Source: Chloroflexota bacterium (GTDB lineage: Bacteria; Chloroflexota; Anaerolineae; Aggregatilineales; J027). From it: a stretch of 46,365 nt of DNA. Positions 27,441 to 35,688 of the stretch are shown here, in pieces; the first letter of the stretch is position 1, and the number at the start of each line of letters is the position of its first letter. The notes beneath the pieces were generated by a model. That model did not search any database, had not been told where the DNA came from, and saw only the letters and a program-made list of their open reading frames with translations. A program made the translations under genes and the position numbers. The stretch spans positions 1 through 46,365 of the forward strand of contig JAKEEQ010000204.1 of NCBI GenBank assembly GCA_022616515.1, in the 5' to 3' direction.

Positions 27441-29615
27441 TCAGTCATTGTTGATAATGATTGGCTGGCGTCGACCCCGGTAATAAATCGTAAAACTGAC
27501 AGATCGCCACCATTCGGGTAACTGCGGGCGAACTGCCCAGCCGTTACCGCTCAGATGCAGTCCGGCAAACCCAAGCAACACGGCCTGACGCAGACCACCA
27601 CAGGCTGCCGCATGAATGCCATCGCGGACGTTGCCCTTGTTATTTTCCAGATCAAGTCCGGCCCCTTTCATCCATAGCTCGTACGCCTCATCAACCAGAC
27701 CGAGCCGCGCTCCAACCCAGGCATGAATGGCTGGACTGAGTGATGAATCGTGGGCGGTGCGTGGCAAATAGGTACGCCAGTTGCGCAGCAGTTCCTCTTT
27801 ATCACCCATTTCTTCAGCAAGCAGAGCCATCAACATGACGACATCGGCCTGCTTGATGACCTGTGACTCGTTGGTGCGGCGATGCCCCAGAATGACATCT
27901 ATATTCCCACTGCGCGGGCTGTAGGTCGGGACATGGACGTAATTGCGCTCAAAGTAGCCATCAAACTGCTCATAAACCTTGAGTTCGCCGTAGCGCGGGA
28001 TATACATATGATCGGCGATGTGCTGCCACTGAGACAGATTATCGTCACTGATACCGAGTTGCGTTGCCAGAGCGGCGGCTTTTTCGGGAGCATGCTGTTG
28101 TAACCACTGCATAGTGCGGATGGCGTGCTGCATGTGCCAGATAGTCAGGCGGTTCGTAAACACCGGGTTATCCACGTTTTCGTGAAATTCATCCGGGCCA
28201 ATTTGCTCATGGAGTTCATAGCGCTGCTGGGCTTCGTTCCACTCAACACGGCTTTCCCAGAAAATTGCCGTATCAAGAATTAACTCTGCTCCGTAATTGG
28301 CAAAAAAATCGTTATCGCCTGTCCACTGCCAGAACTGCCACACAGCATAGGCAATATCCGAGGAGATGTGCTGTTCATGGTCGCCCGTCCAGATACGGAT
28401 GCGATTGCCGTCTTTACCGGGCAGCGTCCAGCGAGGTGTGGTTTCGCGGCCCGTGTCGGTACTTTCCCACGGAAACATCGCCCCCCGGTAGCCAGCCTCA
28501 GCCGCTTTTTCACGCGCTCCCGCCAGATTATGATAGCGATACATCAAAAGATTGCGGGCAATTTTCGGGCGAGAAAAAGTGAATGGCGGCAGCATGAACA
28601 GTTCGGTATCCCAGAAAACGTGGCCCTTATAACCAAAGCCGCTGAGGGTCTTGGCTCCGATGCTGACGTGTTCATCGTGACGCGGCGCGGCAATCAGGAG
28701 GTGATAGGTGACAAAACGAATCGCCAGTTGGGCCAGTTCGTCACCTTTAATGACAACATCCATATCCGACCACAAATCCTGCCATACCGCCGCATTACGC
28801 GCTTCGAGATCAAGATAGCCGGTATTGACTGCCTCCGACAACTGCTGGCGGGCGTAATCCGCCACCTTGCCAGAATCGCGGCTGCTGGCGATGGTGACAT
28901 AGCGTTTGACGTCTAACGACTCGCCGTTTTTTAGCGAGGCGGTGAATTGCTGTCCCCGGTTATCGCCTTCCGCATAGCTTTCTAATGACTGGTCCACGTC
29001 AATGTGGTGGGTCAATGCGACCACATAGCCGCTCTGATTGGTTGTCCCCTGCCAGTAATCATTGCCATTTTGTACGTCCGTCCAGTGCGATACACGCCGT
29101 GCTCCCTCTTCGGCATAGGCAACATTGAACGCATTTTCATAATCGAAAAATAAGGCACACTTGATTTCCATATCATCCAGTGCTGTGAGTTTAATCTGCT
29201 GCAACAGGAGATGCTGGTTGTCCATGCTCGCCAGCCGTGAGAATTCGACGCGGATGATCTTCCCGGCGTGGCTCTCCCACAGAATCTGCCGGTTTAACGT
29301 ACCCATGCGCATATCCAGCCAGCGCCGGTAACCAAGAATCGTACCCTGATCCAGCTTAAAAACCTCGCCATCAACGGTCAACTTTACTGCATACCAGGCC
29401 GGGACGTTGGCAAGGTCAGGCACTTGATCTGAGGGATGGTGATTAAATACACCATGAACCAGAGTCGAGGGCAGCTCCCTGGCATAGCTCTCCGCAAATG
29501 ACCCGCGCGTGCCTAGATAGCCATTACCTATTGTCATGATGGTTTCGTAATAGGGGACCTGTTCGGCATGGAAAAAGCTTTCATTCACGATCCAGGATCT
29601 CTCTTTTGGATTCAT
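27441..29615 (-). CDS. GH65 inverting alpha-glucobiose phosphorylase
   Basis: The 724-residue protein is a GH65 phosphorylase (maltose, kojibiose, trehalose or nigerose type). The catalytic acid Glu476 sits in IGPDEFHENVDN, the strong family motif. Also visible are GHVFWDTELFMLP (substrate cleft) and the N-terminal beta-sandwich beginning YETIMTIGNGYLGTRGSF. Cytoplasmic: no signal peptide. It splits a disaccharide with phosphate to beta-glucose-1-phosphate plus glucose, feeding PgmB. Start ATG overlaps the lacI stop (ATGA), so it follows lacI in one transcript. Which alpha-linkage it uses cannot be read with confidence. Confidence 0.92.
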   Translation of the reverse strand: MNPKERSWIVNESFFHAEQVPYYETIMTIGNGYLGTRGSFAESYARELPSTLVHGVFNHHPSDQVPDLANVPAWYAVKLTVDGEVFKLDQGTILGYRRWLDMRMGTLNRQILWESHAGKIIRVEFSRLASMDNQHLLLQQIKLTALDDMEIKCALFFDYENAFNVAYAEEGARRVSHWTDVQNGNDYWQGTTNQSGYVVALTHHIDVDQSLESYAEGDNRGQQFTASLKNGESLDVKRYVTIASSRDSGKVADYARQQLSEAVNTGYLDLEARNAAVWQDLWSDMDVVIKGDELAQLAIRFVTYHLLIAAPRHDEHVSIGAKTLSGFGYKGHVFWDTELFMLPPFTFSRPKIARNLLMYRYHNLAGAREKAAEAGYRGAMFPWESTDTGRETTPRWTLPGKDGNRIRIWTGDHEQHISSDIAYAVWQFWQWTGDNDFFANYGAELILDTAIFWESRVEWNEAQQRYELHEQIGPDEFHENVDNPVFTNRLTIWHMQHAIRTMQWLQQHAPEKAAALATQLGISDDNLSQWQHIADHMYIPRYGELKVYEQFDGYFERNYVHVPTYSPRSGNIDVILGHRRTNESQVIKQADVVMLMALLAEEMGDKEELLRNWRTYLPRTAHDSSLSPAIHAWVGARLGLVDEAYELWMKGAGLDLENNKGNVRDGIHAAACGGLRQAVLLGFAGLHLSGNGWAVRPQLPEWWRSVSFTIYYRGRRQPIIINND

Positions 29616-30622
29616 AAATTGCTCACTCCGATAGTGCTGTCTCGGATAACTAAGGTCGGCTTTAAAAGAGTCTGAGACGTATACGATGAATCTTCTTCAA
29701 TTTTGTGCGTCAGGACATCAATCAGTTGGAACACGACCTCATCCAGCGGCTGTGTCACAGTGGTTAGTGGCGGCGTTACATACTGCGAGAGGGGAATGTC
29801 ATCAAATCCAGTCACAACAATATCCTGCCCTACGTGGTAACCGTGTCGGGAAAGATAACGAACCGCACCGATGGCAATCACGTCACTTACACAGGCAATG
29901 GCAGTTATTTCTGGATGATTGGTGATGAGCTTCCGGGCAGCCGAATAGCCACCTTCAATAGTGTTGCTCGACCGCTCAACAGCCTGTGCAGCCAATCCTA
30001 CCGAGTCCAGTGCATCGATATAGCCCTGTTCGCGACTATCGCCACTGAAAGAGTCTTTGGGCCAACCGACGAACGCAATATTTTCGTGTCCGAGTTCCAG
30101 AAGATGGGCGATAACCTGTTGTAATCCATCATAGCCATCAACATCGACATACGAGTACGGATTCTCAATAGCAGTGCGCCCAAAACTAACAAACGGAAAG
30201 CCTTGCTTCACCAGAAACTGAATCCGATCATCATGCCAGTTAGTTCCTGCAACAATGAAACCGTCCACCCGTCCAGCAAGAATCATCTGGCGATAAGTCT
30301 GTACAACATCCTCACCTACTGCTGCGAAGGAAATAATGTGATAACCAGCTTCAGCAGCATGGGTTGTCAATCCGTAGGCAAAGCGCTGCATGAATGATGA
30401 AATGTCGCCCGTTTCCGGCAAAGGCAGTTCATAACCCAGAATCCTGGCCTCGCTCTTGCGCAGGCTCCGTGCCGCAGCATTGGGGCGGTAGTTCAATTTT
30501 TGAGCGGCTTCCAGAACCCGTGCTTCGACCTCAGCCGATACTTTCTTGGTGCCATTGACAACATAAGAAACTGTGGCTACCGATACTCCTGCTTCGCGAG
30601 CGACATCCTTTATGGTGTTCAT
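29612..30622 (-). CDS. LacI-family regulator of the GH65/pgmB regulon
   Basis: I start at MNTIKDVAREAGVSVATVSY, the conserved LacI N-terminus, with AAAGG upstream; an earlier in-frame start at 30691 would add 23 residues not seen in the family. The product (about 336 residues) has the HTH at 3-24 and the usual effector domain (e.g. VDGFIVAGTN, VVTGFDDIPLSQYVTPPLTTV). Three related 12-bp operators stand at the promoters of this gene, the binding-protein gene and pgmB, so this protein is the likely regulator of all of them. Confidence 0.93.
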   Translation of the reverse strand: MNTIKDVAREAGVSVATVSYVVNGTKKVSAEVEARVLEAAQKLNYRPNAAARSLRKSEARILGYELPLPETGDISSFMQRFAYGLTTHAAEAGYHIISFAAVGEDVVQTYRQMILAGRVDGFIVAGTNWHDDRIQFLVKQGFPFVSFGRTAIENPYSYVDVDGYDGLQQVIAHLLELGHENIAFVGWPKDSFSGDSREQGYIDALDSVGLAAQAVERSSNTIEGGYSAARKLITNHPEITAIACVSDVIAIGAVRYLSRHGYHVGQDIVVTGFDDIPLSQYVTPPLTTVTQPLDEVVFQLIDVLTHKIEEDSSYTSQTLLKPTLVIRDSTIGVSNL

Positions 30623-30833
30623 TATCGTTATTGACCTTTGATAACGCTTTCTATTTTCAAATAAGCACAACAACGTTGACAACTCAATCATTCACTCAGC
30701 AGGCCAAACCAACATTCTGATTTACTCGATTTTCCGTCAACGACTGATACCTATCTAAAAGTTTCAGAAAATAATAGCGACTCCCTTAATTTTAACCACG
30801 TTAACGAGTCGCTATTGTTTTTGAACACAGAAG

Positions 30834-30878
30834 TTAAACGTTTAAATAACTATACCAGAATACAATAACGGTCTGCAA
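30834..30878 (-). promoter_or_regulatory. lacI-GH65 promoter with operator
   Basis: On the minus strand TTGCAG (+ 30873-30878, weak -35) and TATAGT (+ 30849-30854, good -10) are 18 bp apart. The predicted start near 30842 lies within the perfect palindrome TTAAACGTTTAA (30834-30845). The geometry matches the other lacI promoter of this window. Confidence 0.65.
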
Positions 30879-30968
30879 GTTTAGTTAAACGGTTGGCATT
30901 TTCCCCGATTAAATGTCGTGATCGAGGTTCGCGTGCTTACGAAAATTCCGCGATAACTAAGAAAAAAC

Positions 30969-31025
30969 TTGTCAGGCATAGTTATCTATGGTATTTTTAA
31001 GGAAATGTTTCGGTGAAACGTTTAA
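30969..31025 (+). promoter_or_regulatory. Promoter and operator of the second ABC operon
   Basis: TTGTCA (30969-30974) and TATTTT (30992-30997) are 17 bp apart. TGAAACGTTTAA (31014-31025), an 11/12 match to the palindromic operator, lies about 10 bp after the predicted start, suited for repression. The binding-protein ATG is at 31076 with a CAGGAG ribosome site. Confidence 0.6.
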
Positions 31026-31075
31026 CCAGTTAAGTTAAGTCTCGTTAAAAATTATGCACACAGGAGCCACATATT

Positions 31076-32347
31076 ATGAAACGTCTATTGATTCCGCTGA
31101 TGCTGGTTGTACTGATTGTCGGTACTTTCAGCGCTACTGTTAATGCCCAGGATGGCGAAGATTGTGCTGAACCGACAGATGTCTCCCTGACGCTGGCGGG
31201 TTGGTCGTCCAATCAAGCGGAAGATGATGCGCTCAACGCACAGCTTGCCGGATTTACATGCGAAACAGGTATTGCCGTTGAATTTGTCCCCTCAACCGAT
31301 CACCGGGTAACGATGCAGTCGGCCTTTGCCTCGGGTGATTATGCCAACGTCTTCTATCTTGACAGCTCCTACCTGCCCGATTGGGTTGAGGCGGGCGTTG
31401 TCGACGCCGGTGAAGACAAGATTGCCGATATTGATGGCTTTTATGCCTCGCTCGTTGATATTTTCACTTACGATGGGGTTCTCTACTGCCCTGCCAAAGA
31501 TTTCTCGACCATGGCCCTGCAATATAATAAAGACCTGTTCGATGCTGCCGGGCTTGAATATCCTAATGCTGATTGGACATGGGACGATTTGCGTGCCGCC
31601 GCTGAGGCTTTGACGGATGAAGAAGCTGGTGTCATTGGTCTGGTTACACCACCCAATCTGGAGCGCTGGCTGCCTTTCCTATACCAGGCAGGTGGCGGGT
31701 TCTTTGATGAATTCGGCGTGTTCGTAATGGACACCGAGGAAGCCCGTGCAGCACTGGATTACTATGTTGGTTTTGCCCAGGATGGCATTGGTGGTCCACC
31801 CGACGCTGTGGATGCTGGCTGGGGTGGGGAAGCCTTTGGTACCGGACGTGCGGCGATGGCAATGGAAGGCAACTGGGTTATCCAATTCCTGTTGGACAAC
31901 TATCCTGAATTGAACTGGGGTGTTACCGAGCTACCTGCTGGTGAAGCCGGTGAAGCAAGTATGGCCTTTACCGTATGCTACGCCGTTGGCGCGGACAATG
32001 AGCATCTCGAAGAAAGCTGGGATCTGGTTAACTACCTGACCAACGAAGAAGGTGCATTGAATTTTGCTGCCGTCACTTTTGGTCCGATGCCCTCCCGTGC
32101 GGCGGCGGCTGAGGCGTATGTCGCCACCTGGGAAGAGCGCACTGAAGGTCTGGGTGTAGACTATACTGAATTTGGTGCCTTCATTGACACTGCTGAAAAT
32201 GCTCACCCCTGGGTAGTTCCGCCGGGCTGGAGCAGTTTCACTGACGCCTTTAACGCAGCCTTACAGCAGGCATTTGCTGGAGAAATAACCGCTGAAGAGG
32301 CACTGGATCAGGCATTAACCGTTGCTGAAGAATTGCAGTCTGAATAA
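31076..32347 (+). CDS. Extracellular sugar-binding protein of the second ABC transporter
   Basis: The 423-residue protein has a standard signal peptide (MKRLLIPLMLVVLIVGTF...NAQ) without lipobox. It then follows family 1 binding proteins: TLAGWSSNQAEDDALNAQL, GDYANVFYLDSSYLPDW and FSTMALQYNKDLFDAAGLEYP. Located first in the operon and followed by a terminator that will keep its expression higher than that of the permeases. The shared operator with lacI-GH65 and pgmB suggests an alpha-glucobiose ligand. Confidence 0.94.
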   Translation: MKRLLIPLMLVVLIVGTFSATVNAQDGEDCAEPTDVSLTLAGWSSNQAEDDALNAQLAGFTCETGIAVEFVPSTDHRVTMQSAFASGDYANVFYLDSSYLPDWVEAGVVDAGEDKIADIDGFYASLVDIFTYDGVLYCPAKDFSTMALQYNKDLFDAAGLEYPNADWTWDDLRAAAEALTDEEAGVIGLVTPPNLERWLPFLYQAGGGFFDEFGVFVMDTEEARAALDYYVGFAQDGIGGPPDAVDAGWGGEAFGTGRAAMAMEGNWVIQFLLDNYPELNWGVTELPAGEAGEASMAFTVCYAVGADNEHLEESWDLVNYLTNEEGALNFAAVTFGPMPSRAAAAEAYVATWEERTEGLGVDYTEFGAFIDTAENAHPWVVPPGWSSFTDAFNAALQQAFAGEITAEEALDQALTVAEELQSE

Positions 32348-32364
32348 GGTTTTTGAACGTTCAC

Positions 32365-32402
32365 AGATCGAGGCATTCTTTCAGGGTGCCTCGATCTTTT
32401 TC
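32365..32402 (+). terminator. Intraoperon terminator after the binding-protein gene
   Basis: A perfect 11-bp stem AGATCGAGGCA (32365-32375) and TGCCTCGATCT (32387-32397) is followed by a TTTTT run. It begins 17 bp after the binding-protein stop and 30 bp before the permease start, so permease expression must rely on read-through. Confidence 0.85.
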
Positions 32403-32432
32403 TTAATCATATAATGTAAAAAGAGGTGGCCC

Positions 32433-34007
32433 ATGTTGTCACAAAGAAAACGTGCAGAAACCCTATCAGCGTTTTTGTTTATGGCTCCTGCCACAATAAT
32501 CTTTATTGTTTTTTTGATCGTCCCAATTTTTTTTGCCATTTATTTTAGCTTGACTAACTGGGATGGCATCCGTCCACTTGATCAGCAAGAACAGCGGGCA
32601 TCGGGAACGGTTCAATTTACCAATCTAACCGAGACCGAAATCGTTATTCCAGAGGGCACAGAGGTCAGAGGTCGTCGCCTCAGTATTTTTCAGACTACAT
32701 CTGAGATGACACTGCCTGCCGAAAACGAGCGATTAACCGAAATTCCGGTTGAGCCGCTGACTGCTCCCGGACGCTTATCGGTTGATTTATCGGAAATCCC
32801 GTTGATTCTGCAAAGACAGATTGATACTGAGCTGCTTGCCCAACTTGCAGTGGACAATCTGGATAATCTTGAAGGTGGCACGGCTGTGTTTATCAATAAT
32901 TCGGGTGAGGAATTACTGATACCTGCCGGAACCCGTATTAACGTGCTGAATCCAGTTGTCTATTCTACGACTGAAGAAGTGACTGTCCCGGCTGGCGAAG
33001 GCAGTGTGGCAGAAGTCAATGTTCGCGCTTCGGCTGATTTTTCAGGGCGTGCAGGCAATATTGCGCGAGAGGCGATTACGGAAATCGATGACACTTATGC
33101 TGAACAGGTTTCCGTCATCAATGAACGTGCCATATCCAATGGGGTAAACGTCGCCTATGAGACGGTGGGGCTGGATAATTACAGTACCCTGCTTTTTGAT
33201 GAAGGTATTCGTCGCCAGGACTTTTTTACTGCGCTGAAAAACACCACCTACTTTGTTCTGGGTGTGGTGCCAGCCCAGACCTTTTTTGCGCTAATTCTGG
33301 CAATTATTCTCAATCAACGGTTCCTGAAGGGGCGTGGATTTTTCAGAACCGCTTTTTATTTCCCGTCAATTACATCGTCGGTAGTTATCTCGATCATCTT
33401 TATGTGGATGTTTACCCGCAGCGGGCTGGTCAATACCATCTTTGGGTTAAATTACAACTGGCTCAACGATTCAGGCGGAGTCATACACAATTTCTTAGAT
33501 GTGCTTGGGATTGATCGGGGTAATGCCGGTAGTTGGGTTGACTCACAGTTTGCCGGTTTATCGCTGTGGGATTGGATCAGTGGCCCAAGTGTAACACTAT
33601 TTACCATCATGATTCTCAATACATGGACCACGATTGGAACGATGATGGTGATTTATTTAGCAGCATTGCAGAATATACCATCCCACTTATTTGAAGCTGC
33701 TGAAGTCGATGGTGCAACCCGCTGGCAGATCTTCCGTCATATCACGGTTCCGATGCTTGCTCCGACAACCTATTTTGTCGTGACACTGGGATTAATTGGG
33801 ACCTTTCAGGTCTTTGATCAGGTATATGTTATTTCCAGCGGTGGCCCAGCCAAAACAACTTTGACAATAGCTTATATTGTCTATCAAAATGGCTTTAATA
33901 ACTCGCAGATGGGACTGGCCTCAGCCACGGCCCTGGTGCTGTTTGTGATTATATTTACCTTTATGATGATTCAGCGTCGCATTACACCTGAAACCACAAA
34001 TATATAG
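32433..34007 (+). CDS. MalF-type permease with baseplate-J-like insertion
   Basis: The 524-residue protein has a normal MalF-type start (first span residues 15-40, ending FSLTNWDGI) and a normal core from [11 protein letters not shown] (residue 245) onward. The core includes the EAA motif [23 protein letters not shown]. Between them, residues about 53-237 form an extra external domain with two copies of a pattern typical of baseplate-J-like proteins: [19 protein letters not shown] with TSEMTLP, and [19 protein letters not shown] with [18 protein letters not shown]. The insert lies in the outside loop that normally faces the binding protein. The frame is intact and flanking spacing is ordinary. 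Confidence 0.92.
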   Translation: MLSQRKRAETLSAFLFMAPATIIFIVFLIVPIFFAIYFSLTNWDGIRPLDQQEQRASGTVQFTNLTETEIVIPEGTEVRGRRLSIFQTTSEMTLPAENERLTEIPVEPLTAPGRLSVDLSEIPLILQRQIDTELLAQLAVDNLDNLEGGTAVFINNSGEELLIPAGTRINVLNPVVYSTTEEVTVPAGEGSVAEVNVRASADFSGRAGNIAREAITEIDDTYAEQVSVINERAISNGVNVAYETVGLDNYSTLLFDEGIRRQDFFTALKNTTYFVLGVVPAQTFFALILAIILNQRFLKGRGFFRTAFYFPSITSSVVISIIFMWMFTRSGLVNTIFGLNYNWLNDSGGVIHNFLDVLGIDRGNAGSWVDSQFAGLSLWDWISGPSVTLFTIMILNTWTTIGTMMVIYLAALQNIPSHLFEAAEVDGATRWQIFRHITVPMLAPTTYFVVTLGLIGTFQVFDQVYVISSGGPAKTTLTIAYIVYQNGFNNSQMGLASATALVLFVIIFTFMMIQRRITPETTNI

Positions 34008-34019
34008 GAGCCAGCAAAA

Positions 34020-34985
34020 ATGTCTGAGGCGACTTCTCTATCGACACCTGTAGGACAGGCTGGTAATTTGAGTAGAAACCACCTTCTGCGTCGTCTTCTG
34101 TCTGCCGTAGCAATCATGATCCTGGTGATTTTTGCGCTGATTGAAACGGTGCCCTTTGTGCTAACCATTGCTAACTCTTTTAAGTGCTTGCCTGCAACCC
34201 GTCAGGCATCTGAAGCCTTCATTCCCAGCAGTAGTTTTGGTGACTGTACAACAGATCAGGGTATTCCCCTGAGCATTGATGAAGTGGCGAACGGATTAAC
34301 CTTTCAGCCCACTCTGGAGGGGTATGAAGGTATTCTGGAGTTTGAATTTGAACGCTGGTTCTTCAATTCCATTGTGTACTCAGTCGCCATCACTGCCCTG
34401 CGTGTAATGTTAGATTCTCTGGCCGGATATGCTCTGGCGCGTATGGACTTTCCGGGTCGGCGTATCATGTTCTTCATCATCTTAGGGACGATGATGATTC
34501 CGGGGATTGTTTTGCTCATTCCTCGCTTTTTGATTCTGAAAGAAATGGGGCTGCTGAATACCTATCAGGGATTTATCTTCTCGCTTGGCGCAGATGCTTT
34601 CGGGGTCTTTCTCATGAAACAATTCTTTGAAGCCATCCCTGAAGAGATCGAACAGGCAGCCATGGTTGATGGGGCCAACCGCTTCACCATCTTCTTCCGA
34701 ATTGTCCTGCCAATGGCAACGCCTGCATTAACTGCACTGGTCATTTTTAGTTTTCAGGGAACATGGAATAATTTTATGGATGCCCTGATTATTGTGAATG
34801 GTGATTCATCGCTGTGGAACTTACCATTGGGACTTGCCAATTTGCGAGGTCCGTTTGGTGACACGCTGGAATGGAATATTTTCCTGGCGGGCGCTGTATT
34901 CACAACCCTGCCCATTGCGTTGTTATTCTTTTTCTTCCAGCGATTATTTATAGAGGGTATCAGCTATAGCGGACTTAAAGGCTAA
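34020..34985 (+). CDS. MalG-type permease of the second ABC transporter
   Basis: The 321-residue protein has six predicted spans, the EAA motif EQAAMVDGANRFTIFFRIVLPMATP and the terminus FIEGISYSGLKG. A loop of about 60 residues after the first span (with two Cys, FKCLPATR and SFGDCTTD) is longer than usual and may form a disulfide outside. TAGGAGCC ribosome site directly before the ATG; 12 bp after the preceding stop. No ATPase in the operon. Confidence 0.93.
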   Translation: MSEATSLSTPVGQAGNLSRNHLLRRLLSAVAIMILVIFALIETVPFVLTIANSFKCLPATRQASEAFIPSSSFGDCTTDQGIPLSIDEVANGLTFQPTLEGYEGILEFEFERWFFNSIVYSVAITALRVMLDSLAGYALARMDFPGRRIMFFIILGTMMIPGIVLLIPRFLILKEMGLLNTYQGFIFSLGADAFGVFLMKQFFEAIPEEIEQAAMVDGANRFTIFFRIVLPMATPALTALVIFSFQGTWNNFMDALIIVNGDSSLWNLPLGLANLRGPFGDTLEWNIFLAGAVFTTLPIALLFFFFQRLFIEGISYSGLKG

Positions 34986-34991
34986 CGCTTC

Positions 34992-35594
34992 GTGACTGAT
35001 GCGTTGCGTGTGTTATGGCAAGCTCTACAGGATTTGCGGCTTAGAGGATATGGTTACATCTGGTCCAATCTTTTATTTGTAGGGCTTTGCCTGCCTATTG
35101 TTACTGCGCCCTCAGCGTTTAGCGCCCTGATGTACATCGGGCACAGCAGTTACGACAGCACTTATGAAAGTGAACTTGAGGTGTTCTGGGGGGCTTTCAG
35201 AAGGAATTTCTGGCGGGCACTGGTCTGGGGAATGGCACATTTGGCGTTTGCAATTATACATTTCATCAATGTGATTTTCTACCCGGGTCCCGAAGGGATT
35301 GTCACTCAATTTCTCAGAGCAAGCTGGTTTTTAATCGGGATTATCTGGTTTGGAACCTTTTTTTTGACGTGGCCTATTTATTATGAAATGGAGCAGACCT
35401 CTCTGATAAAAGCAACCCAGAATGCGGTGTTAATGGTTTTAAAGAATCCTGTTTTTATTCTTACGATTGTGCTTGCAATGCTGCTGATCTCAGCCATCAG
35501 TATTGTATTTATTGTTTCGTGGGTTTTGGTAACCTGGGGATTCTTCTCCGCAATCAGCAACGCAGCAGTTAAGAATCGTCTCCAACACCTGTAA
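34992..35594 (+). CDS. DUF624 (YesL-like) membrane protein
   Basis: The 200-residue protein starts with GTG and begins TDALRVLWQALQDLRLRGYGYIWSNLLFVGLCLPIVTAPSA-like DUF624 sequence, with about five membrane spans. It closes the second sugar operon, 6 bp after the permease gene. A paralogue (18483) sits in the other sugar operon at the same side of the permeases, so DUF624 appears tied to these transporters. Function unknown. Confidence 0.85.
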   Translation: MTDALRVLWQALQDLRLRGYGYIWSNLLFVGLCLPIVTAPSAFSALMYIGHSSYDSTYESELEVFWGAFRRNFWRALVWGMAHLAFAIIHFINVIFYPGPEGIVTQFLRASWFLIGIIWFGTFFLTWPIYYEMEQTSLIKATQNAVLMVLKNPVFILTIVLAMLLISAISIVFIVSWVLVTWGFFSAISNAAVKNRLQHL

Positions 35595-35676
35595 ACATTC
35601 AATATATCCCCAGCGTTGTGCTCAACGGAAATCAGACTTTGTATGGCTAAATATCAACAGGAATATATTGAATGTT
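35594..35676. repeat. 14-bp inverted repeat between convergent genes
   Basis: AACATTCAATATAT (35594-35607) and ATATATTGAATGTT (35663-35676) are perfect reverse complements separated by 55 bp. The loop contains a small hairpin CGTTG-TGCT-CAACG. The left arm begins at the end of the DUF624 gene and the right arm ends about 12 bp before the kinase stop. It could act as a bidirectional termination structure or be the trace of a small mobile element. Confidence 0.55.
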
Positions 35677-35688
35677 CCGGTATTCTCG

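Larger units (their letters stand above)
30623..31075. promoter_or_regulatory. Divergent lacI / binding-protein control region
   Basis: A 453-bp AT-rich spacer without genes. It contains two operators (30834-30845 and 31014-31025), a possible half-site match TTAAACGGTTGG at 30885-30896, and promoters in both directions. Repeated GTTAA-type motifs elsewhere in it may be degenerate copies. Confidence 0.65.

Noticed and set aside
35594..35676. Attachment site of an integrated element
   Set aside because: The repeat is inverted, not direct, and no integrase gene is in the window.
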